Shown: positions 55,201-64,000 of the stretch, piece after piece
Layout of the letters: each line of letters starts with the position of its first letter
Position numbering within the stretch: position 1 is the first letter of the stretch
NCBI GenBank assembly: GCA_014526335.1
Contig: JACTAT010000286.1
Coordinates: 124,001-188,000, forward strand
Direction: 5' to 3'
From: Chrysaora quinquecirrha
Taxonomy: Eukaryota > Cnidaria > Scyphozoa > Semaeostomeae > Pelagiidae
DNA: 64,000 bases
Position numbers and translations under genes: made by a program
Notes under the pieces: model-generated
Database searches by the model: none
What the model was told of the DNA's origin: nothing
The model's input: only the letters and a program-made list of their open reading frames with translations

Positions 55201-56274
55201 CACAGATGTTGCAAAGAATGTTAGTGCATGCGAGAAATTCTTTTTACTCGAATTAGAGTTGCTGCCACAATGAATGAGCTTGGAATCAAGGAAATTGATG
55301 ATACTCCCAAAAATGAGAAATTGCCTGAGAACATTGGTAGCCTTTCAAACCAACAAAAGATTGATGACTTGAACACTTTAGCTGCTAAGGTTGTTGATAA
55401 ATATATTTTGCGGGAGGATAAAGTTCAAGCAATCTATGATGAAATGAAAAGAGGTTCAAATGAGGTAAAGAAAATTCCTATGCCTGGTGGGCAAGGTGTT
55501 GTCGATAGGTATGTGTGTAGGTTTGATGGCTGTTTGAAAAGCTTCCGATATGATGGGAAAAGGAGACGTGACCATGAAAAAACACATGCTGGAGCTGTTT
55601 TTGACGAGAGCAGTAAGTCAAAGGCAGATGGCGTTCCTGATGATGTCTTTAATTACCAGTCTGCTTTCTTAGAAGTTGGTATGCTTTTGAGAAACTTCTA
55701 TGATGCAATATCTGAAGGCGATGGTTTGCTTCTTATCAGATGTTGGAAGTTTCTGCTTCCTTATTTAAAAGAAGATGGAGCAGGCAGCAGAAAATATGCC
55801 CTAGAGGCATTATATCTACTCATGCAAATAAATAGCCTCCTTAGCCCACAAGCTGCACACAGGTTGATGTGGAACAGGTTTTAGAAATCAAAACCAGGCA
55901 TCGGTGGAAATATTCCATTAGATTTAGCTCTTGAACATTACAATAGGTTAATCAAGATCGTCATGAGAAATCTTGGGCCAAATGCCCTAAATAGAAATGC
56001 CATCGATAGGTACTGCAGATCCCTTGCAGTTAACAAAGAATTGTTGGAAAACTTTGACAAAATGTGTGAGGTAACGAAAAGATCTGGAAAGCACTTCAGC
56101 CAGAAAACTGATGAAGACCTAAGGAAAGTTGTCAAAGAACTTGTTTTGGAAAAATCAATGGAATGTGTACCTGGAAGGAGCTATCACCATTTTAATGGAA
56201 TTAAAGATAGTTTGTTGGCAAATCTTGACATTAATGCATTCTACAGATGGATTAACACACACAAAAAAAAGTAA
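52280..56274 (+). pseudogene. DUF6589-type transposase-associated gene, many exons
   Basis: Exons are spread over 4 kb. 52280-52485 is the N-terminus (NICILCVEILSKP, RIIEELEKLPFVIQ, a cysteine-containing start). Further pieces lie at 52820-53040 and 53685-53820. 53901-54416 is a low-complexity segment. The exon at 54455-54713 reads IVGDQLTVERGVNGVF and LEGIHFEIADFHGGMKILE (GDQLT is the signature of DUF6589). 55228-55884 has NIGSLSNQQKIDDL, a C2H2 finger (CRFDGCLKSFRYDGKRRRDH) and KYALEALYLLMQIN. 55884-56274 ends GKHFSQKTDEDLRKVV and DINAFYRWINTHKKK. Stops at 55884 and elsewhere show decay. It faces the helicase gene across about 750 bp. Confidence 0.65.
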
Positions 56275-56329
56275 AGTCGAACAAGTGTGCACGTTAAATT
56301 TCTGTAGTTACCACCAACACATAAAGTAA

Positions 56330-57027
56330 GTTAAGATAACAAATCTGTACAAGTTAAGCTATACTGTACTCTTAGTTCCCTAATGAATAAACAGGGGAGG
56401 ATAGAGATTTTCTAAAATCTAATGATAGGGTCTTAATGAATAGGGAAACATATTTCTAAAATCAAATGATGGGGTTCTTAATAAATGGTAAATGGAGGGA
56501 TGGGGGGGTCAGAATTCCGAAAAAGCTTAAAAATGTACAAAAAACATTGAAAACAAGGAGAACATTCTCAGAACACAACAGAAAATGCATGCATGGCATT
56601 CATCTGGTGAAAGAAAAAACTTCCCCAACCGTCTTTTATTCTTAAAATTTGATAAATGAGATCCTAATAAGGATTGGAAAAACCTGAAATATTGAAAAGA
56701 ATAACACCTTCTTATTCTATTTTTCTTTTAATAAGTTTGATGCCCCAAAGGATGTATCATACAGTAGCTCTTCAGTGATTTCTCATTTATTACAGTATTA
56801 GAACTTTTAAATTATTGGGAGTTGCATTAGTCATTTTCTAACCATTTGGTTTTGTGTAATTTTGTGAGTTATAGAGCTGCAGTTAATGGCACTGTAAGTT
56901 CATCTGCAGTGAGAGAAACTAGTTTTGGCAGAATTGGATCTTTGCCTGTTGCTCTTGTTTTATCCAGTGATTTAACATTTTACTTGATTCTTTTTAAGCC
57001 CAAAATGCTGAAAGCTTTAGAATACAA
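56330..57027. other. Intergenic spacer between the convergent genes
   Basis: No coding sequence was recognised. It contains the 3' regions of both convergent genes. Confidence 0.5.
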
Positions 57028-59153
57028 CTACCATAATAATTCTTTTAAATAGCTAAAAAAGGCAATATCATCTGTTACTAATTTTATAATGTCGCTTACA
57101 TTCTTATTGTCACTCTCCATACTTTCATCCTGACTATTGTCTTCTGTAGCTTTTGACAATGATGCAAATTTGGAGTCATCAAACAGTTCTGCTCTTGAAT
57201 CGTCATCCCTTATTTCTTCCCACTCTTCAACTACTACCTCCATTTCTTCAAAATCACTCTCTGATAACAGAAGTGGCTGACAATCTTTGTCCATGTCATC
57301 AAAAACTTCATTTAATGCAAGGAAAACATTATTTGCATTAATATTTCTCCAGAGCTCTATCTTATTGATTATGTCTTGCATATTAAACAGCTGTGCACAA
57401 TTCTGCAAAATTTGATTAATTTGATAATTATCAAATTCAAATAAGATGGTGGTTGAACCAACAGGTAGGAAATGATTAGTGCTATCTGGCAACAAAGATT
57501 CTCTGTAAGACGATAATTTCTCATAGAGCAATTTCTTTTGGTCATTAGATACCTCACGCATACGATCAGCTACTTTTTTTTCAACGGCAGACATGCAAAA
57601 AGGCTTGGCAGGAAGTTTTCCATGTTCTGTACAACAACAAATACTGCTGCATAGGTCACAGCAAAGACAGCCTTTTTGTTCACCATCTTCATTTGATGTT
57701 GCTGTGAACGATTTGCCAATGAATTTTTGGCGACAGTCTTCTGTTCCTAATAAAGCTTTAATCTGTTCATCACAATGAGATGAAAGTAAACCATTGTACA
57801 AAATAACAAAAGCACAATTTTCCATCTCTTCCTAATCTACCTGTTTCTTGGACGAAGTTTTCCACGGTACTTGATGGACCAAAATGAATGCTGCGGTAAA
57901 CATTCTTGCAATCAATGCCCATGCCAAAAGCTATTGTGCAAATCAGAACTCGCAAATGACTTTCTTTTTGTGTCATTTCTTTGACAACATGCAGCTTCAC
58001 AGATTCAGGACTTCCAGCATGGAACATTTGCACAAAGGATTGGTTATTCCTTAGAATCCCATTGACATACATTTCTTTACCAAGAGCTGCATGAAATAAA
58101 TTATAAAGTATGGCACACTGTTTACGGGTTTGACAAAATATAATGCATCTTTCTGTTTTCTCATGTTCCCTTTTCAGCTCGTTAAGCAGTGGTGAAAAAA
58201 TGTACTCAAGGGGGATCTCCTTTCCAATGTAGCTGAAATGGCAACTGATGTTTCCCCTGAAAGGTGGTTTTTCAATAGCAAATGTGTTGAAAGCATTCAA
58301 GTGCAGCATGCTGTAAATTAAATTTTTTGTTCCTTTTGTTGCAGTTGCAGTGAAAACTGCAAATTTTGTGGAAGAGTGAAGCAAGGATTTCAATTCATTC
58401 ACATGTGCATACCATTTCGTAAACGGGGTGGCCTGATGAGAAGTTGACTTTCCCTGCAATTAATTTTTAAAAAGTTAAAGAGTCAATTAAAGTTGTTTTT
58501 TATTTAAAAAGAAATATTTATAAGAGATAATATCTAGTTTTGGGTATTCACTGTGTGGCTAAATGAAGAACATTGTATTCTATGTCGTACATAGACCTAA
58601 CTATAAAGGTTTTCTTAGAAAACAGAAACAACATTTCTTACCAGTGAACGAGGCAATGAGCTTCATCTACAACAATTGTTACACAATCCTCTCTAAATGT
58701 GTCTGAACTTGCTAATGTTCTCCAACGTTTGTTTGCAAGGAATGCTTCTGGCGTTGTGTAGACGATGGAGTACACTCCTCCTTCCTCTATGCCTTCCAAA
58801 ATTTCATTGCTCTGGCCTTCGTGGATTGCTGCTGCACTAATTCCAAATGACTTATTTATATGCTGGACTTGGTTGAGTATGAGAGATGTCAACGGTGATA
58901 TCACCAATACAACACTTGAGGGAATCAACTTATCATTTAGTACATCCGCAACAATAGGAATGGCCTGAAATATCAGAGACTTTCCGTACCCGGTATGAGC
59001 ATTAAAAAATTAATCCTTTCCTCTAAAAAACTGGCGAAGGGCTTCTTCTTGGTCTTCGTAAAACCTCTCCACGCCAAGAAAATAACAAGCTGTAGATAAG
59101 GCCTCTGAAAACTTTGATTCGCTGAAAACTGGCTGCGATGCTTTTTCCGCCAT
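57028..59153 (-). pseudogene. RecQ-like superfamily II helicase of the Academ-like element
   Basis: ATG at 59153 starts MAEKASQPVFSESKFSEALS. A Q-motif-like FYEDQEEALRQF is followed by a TAA at about 59012 just before Walker A (AHTGYGKS, about 59000). Then come LVISPLTSLILNQV (motif Ia), VYTTPEAF and VDEAHC (DEAH box, about 58650). A probable intron (58637-58460) follows. The second exon has FTATAT (motif III), IIFCQTRKQC (IV), LICTIAFGMGIDCK (V) and QETGRLGRDG (VI). After a small frameshift near 57820 it continues with a cysteine-rich segment (CLCCDLCSSICCCTEHGKL, RecQ-type zinc region) and an acidic C-terminus. It would unwind DNA 3'-5'. One stop and one shift inactivate this copy. Confidence 0.8.
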
Positions 59154-59265
59154 GACAGACAGCACAAAATAGAAATTGCATTGCATGCATTAATTATTAT
59201 TGCATAAATTATTTTCCCCGAAACTTGGAAAAGCCCATAGCAAGGAATCATTCGAAGTTGCGCAG

Positions 59266-60766
59266 GCTAGGAGCCGGCGGCTCTACAGCTTTTTGTTTTT
59301 TTTAGGCCACGCAATTTGATTTAACTGTGCATACATGTGATTTTCAACAACACGGTGTGGAGATCATATTTGGGTACGATAATCGAAAATGCGCTGAGGA
59401 ACTGCTAAAAGCTTTTTATTTTATTGTTTTGAAACCTCAGTAAGTTTAATTTATCAATGCTTTTAGATAATCAACCAAAGCTGATGGTCATAGGATTCGA
59501 TCGGAATGTTAACTATTTTAAAGCAAGATAGACAAAAAAATGCCTGTGGTCTCTTGTCAACTTTTCAAGGTGTTGAAGTCTGGACAACGGAGATGAAGAT
59601 GGCATACTCCTGTTCCTAAAAACATTTGCAAAATTATCTAAAACAAGCCATCCATTGATGTATTTTTAAGATATGAAATTTGGACAGCAAAAGGCTTGCA
59701 GTCTCAGCCCTCAATTTAAAATGAAGCTAGGGAAGATTATCATAATATTAGCAGACCCAAACAACACAACCTAAAAATTATTGAATTTTAAGACTTTTTG
59801 ACAAGCAACATAATTATCTCATTGTAAGTTCATCCTGGATTTAATAATTGAATTCAGGCTTTATTGCTGATCGTGTTTTGCAAAAATTGTGCCTTTAGAA
59901 ACCAAAAATCAGCCTGTAGCCTCTGGAAAACCATTGATTAATCAGTTTAACATTGATTAATCAAGTTTTCCATCAGTTTAACCAAATTGACGAAAGTAAC
60001 ATTCAATCCTGCCGTTCAATAGTTAATTAAAAGTTTTTGTGCAGCTATATCCCATAGTTTAAATAAGGAAGTCAATACACACAGAAAGAAGGAGGTGAAC
60101 AAATGTGAAAAACTTAACAAAACTTTTAGTATCCAGATGAAACACAAAAATTAATATAAAAATCTAACCTGAAAAAGAAATAAAGTTGAAAATATTACAT
60201 GCAAAAAATTTCCGTAATTTTCTGCTTTGAGGCTTGTAGATTCAAATAAATCCTGCTACAAGTTACTCCCTGTTGCTCTGTTTGAATATATTGCAACATA
60301 GTGTTGAAAGCAAGGAACGCTGAAAAACCAGTTGATCTCATACTTGTGAATATTGTAACAGCATTATACAGTATAATCCTGTTATGACATACTTGCAGGG
60401 GCTGCAGTAATTGGTACCTTATAAGGAAAGCAAGTTATAAACAGGGTTTGTTTTATAAAGAATGCTAAATTTGAACAATTGCATAAGCAGCCATTGCAAC
60501 AGTTTTTCATAAGTACAGTATTCTATTTTGTTCTTTGGAGAATTTTATTACTACCATTTAGCCCAGTATATCTGTTACAAGCATGTATGTTATAACCAGA
60601 TTATAGTGTGCTTCATATTTGCAATGTCTTGCCTTTTATTAAGGTATTTAAAAGGACCTCAATAAAGTTAGCTCCATTACATGACTTGGACCAGATGAGG
60701 ACATAGTGCTGAGACAAGATAGCAAATTGAGGCGTGTGGAAAATGGGCAGGTTGTTTCTGGGCTAA
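59266..60766. other. Non-coding stretch
   Basis: AT-rich, with short inverted words such as cattgattaatcagtttaac-attgattaatcaa (59932-59966). No gene was recognised. Confidence 0.5.
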
Positions 60767-61054
60767 ATGCAAAAAGAATGGACATACATACAGGTCATGG
60801 AATGCTTCAGAGAAACATTCAAAGGCAAGATTACAGATTGTGTTAATTTGAATATATTCATGTCTGTCTATACAAAACAGGTTCCTCCAAAAGTGGCTCC
60901 AGATCAGGCTTTAGGTGGCATGATGGTTTACAGATTGTTCAACGGCAAACCCATTTACCTTTCTCCTTCAGAGATATTGCTGCAAACACCACCTAATAAG
61001 AAAAAAAAGTTGGAACATTTCAATGGCATTGTTATGACAGCAGTGATGACATAG
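60767..61054 (+). CDS. Short open frame of unknown function
   Basis: 95 codons: EWTYIQVMECFRETFKGK, then VPPKVAPDQALGGMMVYRLF, GKPIYLSPSEILLQTPP, ending KKKKLEHFNGIVMTAVMT. The composition looks protein-like (ordered middle, basic patch), so it may be the terminal exon of a decayed gene. I recognise no domain. Only its length and composition set it apart from noise. Confidence 0.25.
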   Translation: MQKEWTYIQVMECFRETFKGKITDCVNLNIFMSVYTKQVPPKVAPDQALGGMMVYRLFNGKPIYLSPSEILLQTPPNKKKKLEHFNGIVMTAVMT

Positions 61055-61587
61055 TAATGATTTCAAAGCAGCTTTTGACATTGATGAACCACTCATAATT
61101 GTAAAAAGTAGCCCAACTGTTCCATCCAACTTGCATGATACCAGTGAAAAGCAGGGTTGACTGTGTACTTCCAGTTCCTAATGACATTGAGGGGGCACAT
61201 TCACCCAGTATATGTAAAAAAAACAAAACGTAAGGACCATTCGAAAAAACTCATCATTATCATGCACAGTATTCTATCATCAATTCATTGAGCAATAAAA
61301 CAACGCTTTTACAAAGTCAGTCTTATCAAGGTAAATAACAACAGTTTCTGATTCACGCTTTGATGCGATTATAATTTATCTTTTGTCCACATAAAGGGAT
61401 AAAACGAAACAACAAAAGCGTTCGAATAATGAATATGAAGTCAAGCGTTTATTTTTGTTCTCTAGGTCAAGGGGGTGCAACAAGTGACCCTCTTTCTCAT
61501 TCTAAGAGAATGAATGTATGATGCCTAACCATAACAACTGGCTCCCAAAAAACATTACGGAACACAGTTATGTGTTTTTTATAAGTT
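61055..61587. other. Probable 3' LTR region of the BEL/Pao-like element
   Basis: Just left of the polyprotein end, the minus strand reads a purine-rich ttttttgggagccag followed by TGTTATGG (61536-61529), which would fit a polypurine tract and LTR start. The other LTR is outside the window, so the end of the LTR is unknown. Confidence 0.3.
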
Positions 61588-63940
61588 TTATGGCTCCTTC
61601 GATAGGGAGTGAACCTTGTGCTCCAATAATTCACAGTTTTCGTGCTCCACTTCTCTATAAAGTAGGACTACCTTGGTCACTGGTCGTTCAATAACTTTCC
61701 GAGAATCATATTGGGTACCAATGATTACTAGCTTTGTGCTTCGGACTATGCCTTGGTCATCTTTCCGTACGTCAACAACTCTAGGTTTTGACCATTTGTT
61801 TCTCGGCAAACTAGCTTCAGCAATCAGAACTATGTCATCCTTCTGGAAATTCTTCTGTAGAACATTCCATTTGGCCATACGCTGTAAATTTATAAGATAT
61901 TCCTTCTGCCATCTCTGCCAGAACTCGTCTGTGTGATGCTGAACACGATGCCAATATTTTCTTGAATACATGTCCACTCTTTGAAACCTTCCTGGTGGAG
62001 GCAATATTACTTTGGTCTTCATTGTCAGCAAACTTGATGGAGATAGTGGCAACAGGTCATCTGGCCAATCTAGACTATCTGTCGTCAATGGTCTTGAATT
62101 GACTATTGCAGTAGTCTCAGCCATTGGTGTGTGGAAAGCCTCGTCATTCAAGGAGCTTCCGTGTGTCTTGAACATTGAAGCAAGAATTGATCAGACAGAT
62201 CTGATCCCTCTTTCCCACACTCCACCCATATGACTCGCCGCTGGTGGATTTCTCTTCCATGGAAATACAAGATAGTCAGAACCTTCATGTATTAGAAATT
62301 CTCTTATTCTTTCATGATCCATCTCTTTACCTGCTTCTTTCATTTCTCTCTCCGCTCCTACATAATTTTTTCCCCAATCGGATCTTAAGGATCTGATGTT
62401 TCCTCAAATACCGATGAACGGCCTCAAAGCCATAATAAACAAATCAGTTACTAGAGAATTTGCTACTTCTATATGTACGGCGCATGAATTCAGAGAAGTA
62501 AAAAGGGCACCATATCGCTCGATTTCTTTCTTTTCTCTTTGATTAGGAATGCGCCAAAATAATCGACACTGTAGTGCAGACAAAATCCTGTCTGCAGGCA
62601 AATCAGACATCTTCTGTTGTCCGAGTCTACCTCTTAGAAAACGACAAACTGTGCACTTTGAAATTATTTGTCGAACGATTGAGCCACCTCTTACAATCCA
62701 GTATCCTGAAATGAATCTCATTCATCGTTATTCCTCTTCCTGCATGATATACAGCATCATGACAATGTTTTGCAATCAAAATTGGGATCCTACCACTATA
62801 TGGTATGATTACAGGATATTTCAGATTATCAGCTAATTTGGCTCTTCCTAAACGTCCTCCAAATCTCAGAATTCCAAAAGTATTAAGAAAAGGGTCAAAT
62901 TGAAGAAGGTTGCTTCCTTCATGTAACAAAAGTTTGTTTTTTGTTCCCATTTTCGGTCAGTGCTTCCTGAAGCTATATCTTTAAGAATCTTTATTGTACT
63001 TGCGAATTCTTTGTGTTGAATCCACTTGATAGCTTCTCTTCAGCTTCTTGCAAATCTTCAACTTTCATTACTTTCCTGACGAACTTCTTTTTTTTTATGA
63101 TTCCCATGACTATTGCTAGAATTCTCTTCATACAATACCAGCACCAGATATTCTTCTCGAAGGAGGCTAGAACATAATTCTCTTCTTTTAAGGTTGTAAC
63201 TTCTGTTACAAAGATCTTCTTTACCTCCATGTCGTCTTCATTTATTTCAGTAGACACACTCTCTAATGGAAAATTTCTTTCCAAATTCCATAAAAATTTT
63301 GGTCCCATTAGCCAGTCTTTGGCTGTTTTCCTGTTGTACCACGTGATGCATGATCAGCAGGATTATATCTCCATTGCTCTATATCAGTATGATCACAGAT
63401 TATCTTCACTCTATTGGCTAAAAATTCATGAAATCTCTTCCTTTCGTTATTCAAATAACTTAAAACGATCTGAGAGTCAGTCCAGTAGAATTTTTTTACA
63501 TCCATAATTTGGAGCTCTTTGTAAAGTAGATATCCAACTTTTGTAACCACAGTGGCAGCAGTTAGCTCCATCCTTGGAATCGATGGTGCATCTTTAGGGA
63601 CTACTCTTGACTTTCCCATTACAAGGGCACAATTTATTTTTTCTCAGTGTCTTGAAAACGAAGATAGCTTGCAACTCCATAACCAATAGTGCTTGCATCT
63701 GAGAAATGATGTAGTTGTGCTGATTTTACCTCACCAAACGATTGTGGTGTAAAGCTTCTATCAATCTTTATATGATGCAAGACATCAAGATCTGCTCTCC
63801 ATTTTTCCCATGCTGCTCGTTGTTCTTCTGACAATGGTTCATCCAATCCTCGCTTGTCAGCTGATATCTCCTGCAAAATCCTCCTACCAGGAAGAAGGGG
63901 TTCAGTTTGTTCGAAAAAATCTGGCAAATCAAGGTTATCT
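61588..63940 (-). pseudogene. BEL/Pao-type retrotransposon polyprotein, 3' half
   Basis: From right to left: 63927-63634 is the Pao peptidase/RNase-H junction (GRRILQEISADKRGLDEPLS, LHHFSDASTIGYGVASYLR). 63619-63308 is RNase H (SIPRMELTAATVVTK, FYWTDSQIVLSYL, WRYNPADHASRG). 63308-62991 is a linker. 62950-62404 covers the integrase zinc region and start of the core (GRLGRAKLADNLKYPVIIP, IVRQIISKCTVCRFLRG). 62175-61588 is the integrase end plus the DUF5641-like tail (TAIVNSRPLTTDSLD, MYSRKYWHRVQHH, NFQKDDIVLIAEASLPRNKW). Breaks at about 63625, 63300, 62980, 62650 and 62400-62180 show decay. The RT and gag should lie beyond the right edge. Confidence 0.85.
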
Positions 63941-64000
63941 TAAGCACCTAGCAGTACTCTGGATGACGTCATAAGAAACAGAGCAAAGATTGCAGAGCTG

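Larger units (their letters stand above)
52108..59265. mobile_element. Academ-like DNA transposon with DUF6589-type and RecQ-like genes
   Basis: Inverted termini of about 37 bp start CTGCGCAACTTCGAATGATT at 52108 and, inverted, at 59265, with about three mismatches or gaps. Two genes converge inside: a + strand gene with a DUF6589-like RNase-H-type region and C2H2 finger, and a minus strand RecQ-like helicase. A pairing of this kind (transposase plus superfamily II helicase) is described for Academ elements; assignment is inference. The flanks (GGT left, GCT right) do not give a clean short target duplication. Confidence 0.65.

Overview
The window is AT-rich eukaryotic DNA from an invertebrate animal, most likely a cnidarian such as a coral or sea anemone. 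That placement is inference, from spliced genes with GT-AG introns and a mix of KDZ-like, P-element-like, Penelope, CR1/jockey-like, Gypsy and BEL/Pao sequences. I see no convincing host gene, rRNA or tRNA. Almost everything recognisable is a transposable element or a fragment of one, often nested inside another.

Layout: (1) 545-4185, a foldback-type element whose ~0.95 kb inverted arms carry a G-rich minisatellite, enclosing a C2H2 zinc-finger gene. (2) 4536-5130, a short element flanked by TA. (3) 5935-6391 and 25584-25943, minus-strand pieces that look like one KDZ-type transposase gene pushed apart by later insertions. (4) 6478-22099, the centrepiece: a 15.6 kb element with 1.8-2.0 kb inverted arms built of ~199-bp tandem units. 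It carries one long spliced plus-strand gene with an SGNH-hydrolase-like part, an array of five duplicated exons, a DDE transposase core, an HMG-like segment, a PHD finger, a ubiquitin-protease-like (USP) domain and a Ulp1-like protease. A 972-bp miniature element with a 9-bp target duplication sits inside its coding exon. (5) 22244-24981, an unclassified transposase-like gene. (6) 26336-29470, two convergent genes of an ISL2EU-like element (THAP-DDE transposase; YqaJ nuclease-PHD-PHD-Ulp1-like), both cut at their 3' ends by one internal deletion.

(7) ~29480-34647, a decayed minus-strand Gypsy-type retrotransposon without a visible 3' LTR. (8) 35366-38760, ORF1 and endonuclease fragments of a non-LTR retrotransposon. 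(9) 40015-41150, a ~100-bp satellite, followed by a GTAGGTT-rich array. (10) 41758-45940, a P-element/THAP9-type transposase gene interrupted by a Penelope-like element (43562-44793, 13-bp target duplication, hammerhead-like motifs in inverted arms). A minus-strand gene of unknown function lies next to it (46035-47506). (11) 47600-51420, a broken CR1/jockey-like reverse transcriptase, itself interrupted. (12) 52108-59265, an Academ-like element with a DUF6589-type gene converging on a RecQ-like helicase gene. (13) 61588 to the window end, a minus-strand BEL/Pao retrotransposon.

The most interesting system is the 15.6 kb element. Its gene needs only a handful of point corrections to read through, so it was probably active fairly recently. 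It joins a Mutator/foldback-like transposase to two different deubiquitinase/deSUMOylase-like folds and chromatin-reader modules. A second, unrelated element in the same window also pairs PHD fingers with a Ulp1-like domain.
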